From CAZDAM01 sp964503595 (lineage in GTDB: Bacteria; Muiribacteriota; UBA6191): 8,296 bases of DNA. Shown here one piece after another: positions 1 through 6,195 of this stretch (within the stretch, counting starts at the first letter, position 1; every line of letters starts with the position of its first letter). A model generated the notes under the pieces. It did not search any database. It was not told the DNA's origin and worked only from the letters and a program-made list of their open reading frames with translations. Both the position numbers and the translations under genes were made by a program. Location of the stretch: the NCBI GenBank assembly GCA_964503595.1, contig CAZDAM010000124.1, positions 1-8,296 on the forward strand, read 5' to 3'.

Positions 1-1
1 G

Positions 2-142
2 GAAGAGGTGGAATATGCCACCCTGGAGTGGGTGGACTGGTTCAATCATCGCCGCTTGCTTCAGCCCATTGGAGATATCCCCCCAAAGGAATTTGAAGAG
101 ACTTATGAACGACTATCAGAGAAGTCTGCTATGGTAGCTTGA
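2..142 (+). CDS. IS3-family transposase (OrfB), C-terminal fragment
   Basis: The first plus-strand frame is open from the window edge to TGA at 140-142 and encodes the last 46 residues of a DDE transposase. The stretch EYATLEWVDWFNHRRLLQPIG followed by IPPKEFEETY is the characteristic end of IS3-family OrfB (rve integrase core): the E of the DDE triad lies further upstream, and the W-x-x-x-FN-x-RR-L segment followed by P-x-x-FE is what normally comes after it. OrfB makes the cuts and joins that excise the element as a circle and reinsert it. The catalytic D, D and E residues are outside the window, so activity cannot be judged. The stop codon is followed within 40 bases by an IS terminus, the normal layout at the right end of such an element. 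The family is confident; the subgroup is not resolved. Confidence 0.9.
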   Translation, partial: EEVEYATLEWVDWFNHRRLLQPIGDIPPKEFEETYERLSEKSAMVA

Positions 143-155
143 CTCAAACAAAACG

Positions 156-181
156 GTCTCCGGAAAAACCGGGGCGATTCA
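156..181 (+). repeat. right terminal inverted repeat of the IS3-family element
   Basis: About 26 bases from GTCTCCGG to GGGGCGATTCA form the terminal repeat. Inside it, 158-163 (CTCCGG) can pair with 169-174 (CCGGGG) around an AAAAA loop, with one G-T wobble. The partner repeat at the left end is outside the window, so the length is estimated from typical IS3 ends. Confidence 0.7.
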
Positions 182-351
182 TGGAGCTCTTTTCCATAGT
201 TTTCTCTGACTCACTGTTCTCCGCTACCCTTGTCAGGGGCAATTTTTGATGTAATGTCTCTAAAATGAAGTCGGTGCTTGCTTTTGAGAAATCTCCGGAT
301 AAAGGTGTTGAACTGCTTGTCTTCACATAGGATAACGATTTTGACACTCAT
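182..351 (-). pseudogene. small partner of the AAA ATPase, broken by a nonsense codon and an IS insertion
   Basis: The ATG at 351 overlaps the ATPase stop codon as ATGA. From it the minus strand encodes 46 residues, starting MSVKIVILCEDKQ and ending DKGSGEQ, before TGA at 213-211. The beginning (a hydrophobic strand followed by CED-K-Q-x-x-x-F-I-RRFLK) and the GSGEQ segment match, from memory, a family of roughly 200-residue hypothetical proteins encoded directly after AAA_21-type ATPases; an acidic residue after the first strand suggests a Toprim/DUF4276-like fold, which is inference. Those relatives continue GSGEQ-W-VRE, with KEL shortly after. Here the codon after Q is TGA, and the reading frame beyond it still gives VRENYGKELH up to the IS boundary. 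This indicates one TGG-to-TGA change in a gene later cut by the IS, or the reverse order. The remaining C-terminal part should lie on the other side of the IS. A 46-residue product is unlikely to work. Confidence 0.75.
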
Positions 352-423
352 GATTCCCATCCTCTTGCGAGTGTTTCGGACGGGCTAAGAGGGGGGTGTG
401 GTTTAAATTCCTTTGTTCTTGAG

Positions 424-475
424 TGTGTTCCATCCAGATAAAAATAAATTGTATTGGAAGAATGTGTTCCATCCA
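424..475. repeat. 13-bp direct repeat near the 3' end of the ATPase gene
   Basis: TGTGTTCCATCCA occurs at 424-436 and again at 463-475, exactly 39 bases apart, so both copies are read in the same frame and encode LDGTH- and DGTHS-like segments near the ATPase C terminus. The bases between copies do not match beyond the 13, so this is not a clean tandem duplication. It may be chance. Confidence 0.5.
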
Positions 476-1295
476 AAAATTCGGGGTGATGAGAAATGAT
501 TGCAATCTGCTTCAGTCTGTCCCCAAGCTGGTCATCAATAGCCTGTATCCAGGGTTGGATTTCACGCAAAGCAATAAAATTGTCTGGCTCATCAATGAAA
601 ATAGAGATATTGTCATCCGGGCAAAAAAGAAGGGTATAAAGTATACATAGGATTCTTTGGCCTTCCGAGAGGACTTCAAACCCTAATTCTTTTTTGGGAT
701 CTTTGAAGACAAGCTTTAAGGTTTGAACTTCTTCACCGGATCCTAAGATACGAAGATGAGAAAATCCATTGAAAATATTCTTTAGTTCACTGAAAATTTC
801 TGGGGTTTTCTGGATGTATTCCTGGGAAATCCACTGAAACCAGGAGACGAAATTTTTACCCTGCCAATCCAGTGTTTTAGATGGGGCTGAACTGAACTTT
901 TCAATATCAAATGGGTTGGGCCTTAAGATAATGATTCGGGAAAGCTCTTGTCTGAAGCGGATCAGGTTCTTATTGTCGGGTCTTTCATTCATAAATCCCA
1001 CGGTAGATAGGGTCCAATCGACGAGTACATTTGGCCCCTGTGTATGATCATCTCGATACAGTCGGGCTTCACCTTTCTTTGCTTCAATCAAGGGTTTTCC
1101 ATTCATCTTGAGATGCTCAAGAGATACCCTGGATAATTTTGATGCCAGGTCATGTTCAATTTCAAGTCGATATTCGAATAGATCACTACTGGATTCCAAA
1201 TGGATCTCAAACTGTTGTACGACCTTGTCTGTAGCCGTATCTCTATCTGTAAAGACGGACACACTAGAGTGGTCAAGCATTGGCTCTGATTTTTG

Positions 1296-1337
1296 GCGTT
1301 TGGCTTCGGTGGGGGGGGTCAGGCGCTCCCCAAACGC
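1296..1337. repeat. GC-rich imperfect hairpin inside the ATPase gene
   Basis: GCGTTTGG at 1296-1303 is the exact reverse complement of CCAAACGC at 1330-1337. The 26 bases between them contain a run of eight G (1311-1318) and a matching CCCC. The 42-base block is 30/42 (71%) G+C, in a gene that is visibly AT-rich. It lies directly beside the frameshift and encodes a stretch (FGERLTPPTEAKRQ) that looks foreign to the ATPase family. It could be a small palindromic insertion; it could also be a chance feature of the gene. Confidence 0.5.
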
Positions 1338-1487
1338 TACAAAGGCTTGATAGAACTAAGAACTTCAAAAACAGAGGATTTTCCAGCTCCATTAGCTCCA
1401 ACCAGAAGGTTGGATTCCTTCAGGCTAAGCTCAAAATTATTCAAACACTTATAGTTATGCACATAAATTTTGGTAATCATGAATTGT

Positions 1488-1492
1488 TCCTT
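1488..1492 (-). promoter_or_regulatory. ribosome binding site of the ATPase gene
   Basis: AAGGA on the minus strand lies 7 bases before ATG 1480. It fixes the true start of the ATPase upstream of the frameshift, rather than at the internal ATG 1280. It lies in the 32-base gap after the glycosyltransferase stop; no promoter or hairpin terminator is visible in that gap, so read-through from the glycan operon is likely. Confidence 0.6.
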
Positions 1493-1512
1493 ACAGGGCA
1501 CTGAAACAACAG

Positions 1513-2673
1513 TCAAAGGTTAGCATATAATCGCCGCATATTCTGGCCTAAAGCCTCGGTGGAGCGCTCCTTTTCGACCCATTTTCTGGCATCCTGCTGG
1601 ACTTGATGAGAGGGGTTCTGAAGGGTGGCATGAATTTCCCGGGCCATGACTCCGGCTTTTCTTTCAGAAAAGAGAAGTCCACGTTTCCCTTCATTGAGAA
1701 GATCGGGAATTCCTCCTACCCGAGGCCCTGCCACCAGAGTTCCCGCTGCCATGGATTCGAGCATGGTGAGAGGAGTTCCCTCATTTTTACTGGTGAGACA
1801 CATGAGATTGAGATCCGGGTACATTTCTTCCGATGAGGTCAGATCTTCCACAATGAAAAAGTGTTTCAGTCCTTTCTGCCTGGCAAGCTCCCGGATTTCC
1901 CGAATTCGTTCAGAGCGATCCGACCCCAGGATGACAGTAGCAAAAGGCAGATCCGTCAACTTCTGCAATTCGGCCATGGTTTCAATGAAGAGTTCATGAT
2001 CTTTGATGGGAGCCAGGCGGCCTACGCAGCCAATCAGGGGAATATCCTCACTAAGACCGAGCTTCTGTCGTAAAAATCCTGGTTTCAGGCTTTGGGAAAA
2101 GGAAGTATCCAGACCCAGAGGAATGATGTGGTGGCGCTCTTTTCTGCCAACCCCATAGGTGTTGAGGATTTCTTCCTGCTGAAGCTTTGAAATGGTCACG
2201 ATGGCATTGCTGAAACGGGCCAGAAGTTTTTCCAGCTCCAGAAAGAACCGGGTCTTGAGGGGGGAGAAATAGCCATGAAACACATGGCCATGATAGGTGT
2301 GGACGATTTTTAGCCCGGGGTTTTTGAGAAATTTATAGAAGATGGCGGCAACCCGGCCACAGAAGCCGGCTTTGGCGGTGTGGGTGTGGACGATATCAGG
2401 CTGGAAGGAACACATTTCCAGATAGATTTTCAGAATGACTTTGAGATCGGTTAGAGGCCGAATTTCTCTTCCCAGGCCGCTGAGGAGCTTTCGGGGTACT
2501 TTCAGGGCGTCACTGAACCAGCTCATATCCTCTTCATCATCCCCGACTTCTCCATGCAGAAGCAGGTGTTCAAAGCCGTTGGGAATGAGTTGGGAGGAGA
2601 CCCAGGCGACATGACGGGCTGGTCCACCCACGTTGAGGCGGGCGATAATGCGAAGAACTCTAGGTTTTTTCAT
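1513..2673 (-). CDS. GT4-family glycosyltransferase (GT-B fold)
   Basis: This 386-residue protein is a retaining glycosyltransferase that moves a sugar from a nucleotide donor onto a growing lipid-linked glycan at the cytoplasmic face of the inner membrane. The N-terminal acceptor domain has the GT4 glycine loop RLNVGGPARHV (12-22) and the strand PDIVHTHTAKAG (92-103). The C-terminal donor domain has GRLAPIKD (218-225) with the conserved basic residue at K224, and the E-x7-E motif, E298 to E306 in NEGTPLTMLES, followed by the usual A-G and GG-IPDLL (320-326). Its length fits the family. The ATG at 2673 lies inside the end of the preceding GT2 gene (14-base overlap) and has AGAGG seven bases upstream, which supports this start. 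It is the last glycan gene in the operon. The sugar transferred cannot be read from the sequence. Confidence 0.93.
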   Translation of the reverse strand: MKKPRVLRIIARLNVGGPARHVAWVSSQLIPNGFEHLLLHGEVGDDEEDMSWFSDALKVPRKLLSGLGREIRPLTDLKVILKIYLEMCSFQPDIVHTHTAKAGFCGRVAAIFYKFLKNPGLKIVHTYHGHVFHGYFSPLKTRFFLELEKLLARFSNAIVTISKLQQEEILNTYGVGRKERHHIIPLGLDTSFSQSLKPGFLRQKLGLSEDIPLIGCVGRLAPIKDHELFIETMAELQKLTDLPFATVILGSDRSERIREIRELARQKGLKHFFIVEDLTSSEEMYPDLNLMCLTSKNEGTPLTMLESMAAGTLVAGPRVGGIPDLLNEGKRGLLFSERKAGVMAREIHATLQNPSHQVQQDARKWVEKERSTEALGQNMRRLYANL

Positions 2674-3523
2674 GCTCTATCCTCTGCATGAGCTGAAGAA
2701 ATTCGGAATATTCTTCTGGTGTGGCATTGCAGGCCCACTGCCGAAGCAGAAATTCACCCTGTCCCAGACCAAAAAAAATCAGATCTATGGTGCCCTTCAG
2801 GCAATGGTTCAAACCGGCTTTCAGGCCAGAGTATGGCCCGGACTTTTTCCAGATGGCCTGAGCATGGTTCAGACGGCCTTTCAGGCGTCGTTTCAGACTG
2901 GCGTCATCCTGACAGTAGGCAAGAAGAACTTCATTCAGGGCGGCAAAGCGGCTTTGTTTCCAGGTGCGGGACAAGAGATCCTGATCCTGGCCTCTTAAGA
3001 GGTTTTCATCATAGGGGAATTTCTGAAACCAGGCTGTTTTACCCATCCAGGTAGGATGAGGAAAGAAAAATCCTGCTTCAGGCTTCTGACAGATGTCAGC
3101 ATGCTCGGTGTAAAGGGGGAATTTTCCCAGTGGATTTCTTTGGGAAAAGAGCATGACATTGCTGGCAATCAGGTCGATATCAGGTCTGGATTTCAGAAAG
3201 GTGAGCTGCTTTTCCAGCCGGGATGGATAGGCAATATCATCGGCATCCATACGGGCAATAAAAGGGGTTCTGACCAGATTTACCCCTTCGTTGAGGCGGC
3301 TGGCGAGCCCTTTTCTTGCAGTATGGTGAATGATCTGAATGCGTGAATCCTCACTTTGGGCCTGATTCAGGATTTTTTGCGTACCATCATCGGAGCCATC
3401 ATTGATCAGAATCCATTTCCAGTTTTGAAGAGTCTGCCACTGAATGGAGAAAAGAGCATTTTTCAGGGTGTTTTCGGCATTCAGAACCGAGGTGATGACT
3501 GTGATTTGAGGATCAGCCGTCAT
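2660..3523 (-). CDS. GT2-family glycosyltransferase (GT-A fold)
   Basis: This 287-residue inverting glycosyltransferase has the GT2 order of motifs: a nucleotide-binding strand ITVITSVLNAENTL (7-20), NDGSDDGT (41-48), the metal-binding DxD as RMDADD (91-96), and GQDQDLLSR (178-186) in the acceptor-side position of the ED/QDxD motif. It probably adds one sugar to the repeat unit on the cytoplasmic side. The frame is open for 24 more codons upstream, but that extension lies inside the preceding CgeB-like gene and looks unrelated to the fold. ATG 3523 puts the domain at the very N terminus and gives an 11-base overlap with the upstream stop, like the other junctions. The C-terminal part (205-245) is rich in basic residues, with two similar LK-x-x-LNH segments, and may contact the membrane. 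Donor and acceptor are unknown. Confidence 0.92.
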   Translation of the reverse strand: MTADPQITVITSVLNAENTLKNALFSIQWQTLQNWKWILINDGSDDGTQKILNQAQSEDSRIQIIHHTARKGLASRLNEGVNLVRTPFIARMDADDIAYPSRLEKQLTFLKSRPDIDLIASNVMLFSQRNPLGKFPLYTEHADICQKPEAGFFFPHPTWMGKTAWFQKFPYDENLLRGQDQDLLSRTWKQSRFAALNEVLLAYCQDDASLKRRLKGRLNHAQAIWKKSGPYSGLKAGLNHCLKGTIDLIFFGLGQGEFLLRQWACNATPEEYSEFLQLMQRIEHEKT

Positions 3524-4682
3524 GACAGTAGAGTCGACCGGGAAGTCCCAGTCTTGAATAGGTGTGACGGGGAGAGATACGGGCCATGACCTCAAAAAGT
3601 CCCCGACGCAGAAAGCGGCGGGTTTTCTGTTTGAAGACAGGCTTCAGGGCCCATTCCAGCATTTTGCTGAAGCAGCGTAGCAAGATGTTGGGATCAGGGA
3701 TTTCCGCAATCTTTTGGAAAGAGGCGGGTTCGATCTGGTTGGTGTGCAGGGAAATCTGATTCAGGATCTGTTCAAATCGGTGGGTGTAGAGGTGCTGGCT
3801 TTTGACCTTGTGGCTTCCGTTTTGAGCCAGTTGGTCCCTGAAATCAGGCTGGTCTAGCACTTCCTGGATGATTTGGGCCATATTATCCAGAGATTCGGCA
3901 ATAAGAATCTCTTTTTGAGGAATCAGATAGGATTCCAGTCCGGGAGAAGGATCGGTCAGAACACAGGTCCCGGCGCCACATGCTTCAAAGGGACGGGCCT
4001 TGATCTGGTTGACTCCGGTGGAGTTGGCGAAATTCAGTGTGATGCGGGACTGGTTGAAAACATCCATGACGGCATCGAGATCTGGCAGGGGACCGTTGGG
4101 CCATCCCTGGCCAAAGCAGGTGATCGGGACTCCCAGGGCCTGAAGACGGTCGACTTTTTCGGCTCGATCCCCATGAGCTGCCCCAACAAAGGTGACATCG
4201 TAGGTACAGTTGTGAAAGCCAAGAGGCTCCCGAATAAGATTGGAGGAGGTTGCCCACTGGGTATGCAGAGCCCCTGAATAGGGTAGTGCCCGGTAGTCTC
4301 TTAAGCGGTAGTCGTAGGTTGTTGCCACCTTCTGGAAATGTGGGGCCAGGTGGCGGGATACCAGATTGAATTTGAAGGAATCATCCGTACAGAAAAGCAG
4401 AGTGGAAACTCCGCCCTGATTCAAAAAGTCCAGAGTTTCAGTCCAGATTTCATAGTTCATCTGAATGCTGATCAGAACATCCGCTTTTTCGGCGGCACAG
4501 ACCTCAACCAGCGCCTGATTCATGCAGGCAAGGCTGCTGTACCTGCTCCGATCCCAGATTTCAAAATGGTGGACACTGTGACCAAGCTCCTTAAGGGCGG
4601 GAAGGAAGCTGGAATATTCGGTGCCCTCACCGCGGGCCGGATTCCCGTACTGATATCTGCCGCAGGCCAGTACGATTTTCAA
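3513..4682 (-). CDS. CgeB-like glycosyltransferase (Glyco_trans_1_2 domain)
   Basis: This 389-residue protein begins (M)KIVLACGRYQYGNPARGEG at a TTG that overlaps the upstream methyltransferase stop as TTGA; no ATG or GTG fits as well, and the ~150 codons open further upstream are the wrong frame of that methyltransferase. Features of the CgeB/DUF3880 group of GT-B transferases are visible: a first domain ending near residue 150, YDVTFVGAAHGDR (161-173) followed by a strand and GQGWPNG (191-197), then NQSRITLNFAN (210-220) and IKARPFEACGAGTCVLTD (227-244), the conserved donor-site block of Glyco_trans_1_2. Related proteins modify spore coats, flagellin or surface polysaccharides; here the operon points to the glycan. 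After about residue 335 a basic, amphipathic tail (ALKPVFKQKTRRFLRRG) may bind membrane. Substrates are unknown. Confidence 0.85.
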   Translation of the reverse strand: MKIVLACGRYQYGNPARGEGTEYSSFLPALKELGHSVHHFEIWDRSRYSSLACMNQALVEVCAAEKADVLISIQMNYEIWTETLDFLNQGGVSTLLFCTDDSFKFNLVSRHLAPHFQKVATTYDYRLRDYRALPYSGALHTQWATSSNLIREPLGFHNCTYDVTFVGAAHGDRAEKVDRLQALGVPITCFGQGWPNGPLPDLDAVMDVFNQSRITLNFANSTGVNQIKARPFEACGAGTCVLTDPSPGLESYLIPQKEILIAESLDNMAQIIQEVLDQPDFRDQLAQNGSHKVKSQHLYTHRFEQILNQISLHTNQIEPASFQKIAEIPDPNILLRCFSKMLEWALKPVFKQKTRRFLRRGLFEVMARISPRHTYSRLGLPGRLYCHDG

Positions 4683-5428
4683 GCTGTCCCGCTTCCGCCC
4701 TTGTGGGCCCGGATAAAATATCCCACAGTGATGGTGGTGTCTGTGACCATTCTTTCCAGTAGGGGTGCCAGCAGGGGAAAGAGCAGGAGAGGAAGGCAGC
4801 ACTGAATCCAGATGATGGTCCATAAAACCCGAATCGGGAGATTGGCCCGGATTTTCCAGGGAGCAGTTTCTCTCAGATAGCGCATGGCTTCCTGACCGAA
4901 AAAACTGGGAAGGCCCTGATTTGCCGTAACTGTCTGGGAAGAAAAACCGAGTTCGGGAAGAAACCGGGAGAAAAAATAGGGGGTAAAGCCTCCATAATAG
5001 TGGTGAGGCATCTGGTGAAGGCCTGAGCCCAGAGGTACGGTCAGAATCATCTGGCCGCCGGGTTTCAGAAGACGGCTGAATTCTTCGATGGCCTTGAGGG
5101 GTTCGGCAATATGTTCCAGGACTTCTGTGCACAGAATGACATCGATGGTGCCATTTTCCAGAGGAATGGCGGTCAGATCACAGACGTAATCAATTTTTGT
5201 ATAGCCGGATTTTCCCCAGAGCTGTTCATCGGAAAGTTGGGCAAAATCCTGGGTCTGGTAGGTGCAGTGGCTGAAAAACTCACGGTATGGGCCGGAGCCT
5301 GCACCGATGTCGAGAACACGGCTTCCGGCAGGAATGGAGGAGGCGACTTCCTGAACCCACTGATCCCGACGGATCTTGTTGAAGTTCCAGATGGGACTGT
5401 GGCGGGCGTAGTTTCTTAACCATTGCAT
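4679..5428 (-). CDS. class I SAM-dependent methyltransferase (Methyltransf_11 type)
   Basis: This 249-residue protein has a standard SAM-binding Rossmann core: motif I VLDIGAGSGPY (38-48), an acidic residue after strand 2 (D61), DLTAIPL (84-90) before motif IV, DVILCTEVLEHI (96-107), and LKPGGQMILTVP (121-132). Residues 200-223 form a strongly hydrophobic stretch (VLWTIIWIQCCLPLLLFPLL) near the C terminus that could anchor the enzyme to the inner membrane, which suits a lipid-linked glycan substrate. It probably O-methylates a sugar of the repeat unit, but the target is not visible. The ATG at 5428 overlaps the end of the DUF268 gene by 13 bases, and its own stop overlaps the TTG start of the next gene. 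The methyltransferase fold is certain; the substrate is inferred from context. Confidence 0.9.
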   Translation of the reverse strand: MQWLRNYARHSPIWNFNKIRRDQWVQEVASSIPAGSRVLDIGAGSGPYREFFSHCTYQTQDFAQLSDEQLWGKSGYTKIDYVCDLTAIPLENGTIDVILCTEVLEHIAEPLKAIEEFSRLLKPGGQMILTVPLGSGLHQMPHHYYGGFTPYFFSRFLPELGFSSQTVTANQGLPSFFGQEAMRYLRETAPWKIRANLPIRVLWTIIWIQCCLPLLLFPLLAPLLERMVTDTTITVGYFIRAHKGGSGTA

Positions 5429-6195
5429 GATGTATCCGTTTTGGAAAAGAGATAGAGTCCCAGTCCGTACTCTTCTTCGCTGGCATCTTCCGGGTTTTTC
5501 TCCATGAGAAGTCTTCCCTGATCATTGATATAGGAAAATTCCAGCATTTCAAGTCCGTTGGCAGAGGCCATCTCAAGAATTTCTCCGGGGGCAAAAATCC
5601 GGTGGGCATTGAAATAAAGGACGGGTTTGCCCACGGGGGTTGCCAGATAGAGTTTTCCACCGGGGGCGAGGATCCGGGAAAGTTCTGCCATGGCTTTCTG
5701 GGGACCATCTTCAAGAATAGGATCGCCGTAACGCCCAAGGCCGATATGTTCCAGAACGTGCAGGCAGGAGAGTGAGTCCACACTTAAGGAAGGTGAGGGC
5801 AGATTCAGGATATCAGCATGAAGACACTTCAGATCCGGAATAGGAATTTCTCTTGGTTTGAATTCCCAGTAAGTTACGGGAACAATGGCTGAGAGATTGG
5901 CTACCCAGGAAAGCAGGGAACTGACATCGTAGTGATGTTGAGGCTGGTTTTCCTGAATACGCCGGGTTGCCCAGTACCCCATCAAGGTGTAGTGGGGGTC
6001 ATAGGGTGTGGGGCGGATCCAGTCATCCAGAATGGGCCAGAGCCGGAAGGAAACTCCATCTGGCTTTACAGTGCGAATTCGGAAAAAATCCCGGAAAAAA
6101 CGCAGGAGTAGCAAGGGTGTGCGCAGAATTTCCGGAAAAGAGCGAAAAGGAAGAAGGCTTCGATACCAGCGGGCAAGACTTGAACGCAGGCTCAT
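5416..6195 (-). CDS. DUF268 methyltransferase-like protein
   Basis: This 259-residue protein has the hallmark segments of DUF268, a methyltransferase-like family frequent in polysaccharide clusters: YDPHYTLMGYWATRRI (65-80), VDSLSCLHVLEHIGLGRYGDP (139-159), LAPGGKLYLATPVG (176-189) and FNAHRIF (195-201). The middle segment corresponds to the post-motif-II EHI region of class I methyltransferases. The expected glycine-rich motif I is degenerate (HHYDVSSLLSW, 87-97), so SAM binding is likely but unproven. The N terminus (1-42) is a basic amphipathic or hydrophobic stretch, suggesting attachment to the membrane surface. The start at 6195 is preferred over an in-frame ATG at 6210 because it forms an ATGA overlap with the FkbM-type gene and has AAAGG five bases upstream. 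It probably helps methylate or otherwise tailor the glycan; the exact role is unknown. Confidence 0.85.
   Translation of the reverse strand: MSLRSSLARWYRSLLPFRSFPEILRTPLLLLRFFRDFFRIRTVKPDGVSFRLWPILDDWIRPTPYDPHYTLMGYWATRRIQENQPQHHYDVSSLLSWVANLSAIVPVTYWEFKPREIPIPDLKCLHADILNLPSPSLSVDSLSCLHVLEHIGLGRYGDPILEDGPQKAMAELSRILAPGGKLYLATPVGKPVLYFNAHRIFAPGEILEMASANGLEMLEFSYINDQGRLLMEKNPEDASEEEYGLGLYLFSKTDTSCNG

Larger units (their letters stand above)
1..181 (+). mobile_element. right end of an IS3-family insertion sequence
   Basis: The transposase end, a short non-coding tail and a terminal sequence ending in CA at 181 define the right end of an IS3-family element, whose ends are normally 5'-TG...CA-3'. 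On the minus strand the terminus reads TGAATCGCCCCGG followed by a T-run and CCGGAGAC, a layout seen in many proteobacterial IS3 elements. Position 181 is placed as the last IS base because the interrupted minus-strand gene is recognisable right up to it. The left IS end and the target-site duplication (expected 3-4 bp, probably starting TGG at 182) are outside the window. Confidence 0.85.
348..1480 (-). pseudogene. AAA_21/SMC-like ATPase of a two-gene defence-like module, frameshifted
   Basis: The gene starts at ATG 1480 with a good ribosome binding site (AAGGA at 1492-1488, 7-base spacer). The first 47 codons begin MITKIYVHNYKCLNNF and contain a Walker A, GANGAGKSS (residues 28-36); they end at TAG 1339-1337. 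The rest of the protein continues without a stop in another frame, entered between about 1355 and 1340 and running to TGA at 350-348. One lost base there would explain the break. Joined, the protein would be about 377 residues. Counting from the internal ATG at 1280, the second part has the family stretch GEARLYRDDH (70-79), ABC signature-like LSEGQR (204-209), Walker B ISIFIDEPDNF (225-235, D230/E231), H-loop-like ISHHPEF (262-268) and C-terminal SPSETLARGWE. This is a complete SMC/RecF-type ATPase split in two; the fragment from 1280 alone lacks the nucleotide-binding P-loop. The partner gene follows with an ATGA overlap. Such pairs often act in phage defence, but that role is inferred here. 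A sequencing error remains possible. Confidence 0.85.

Noticed and set aside
158..174. Hairpin CTCCGG-AAAAA-CCGGGG as a transcription terminator
   Set aside because: No U-run follows on either strand, and the sequence is explained as part of the IS terminal repeat.
144..347. 67-codon minus-strand open frame across the IS end
   Set aside because: It reads through the IS terminus in a frame different from that of the recognisable partner gene, and its sequence has no family resemblance.
423..650. 75-codon plus-strand open frame
   Set aside because: It is antisense to the ATPase, and its repeated MCSIQ segment merely reflects the 13-bp direct repeat.
1311..1318. G8 homopolymer as a phase-variation switch for the ATPase
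   Set aside because: The blocking TAG (1339-1337) comes before the tract in the direction of translation, and the downstream frame is already open through the tract, so a change in tract length could not restore the protein.
4683..5132. 150-codon N-terminal extension of the CgeB-like gene
   Set aside because: It overlaps a well-supported methyltransferase in another frame, and its translation is low-complexity (H, P, S, R rich) with no domain.
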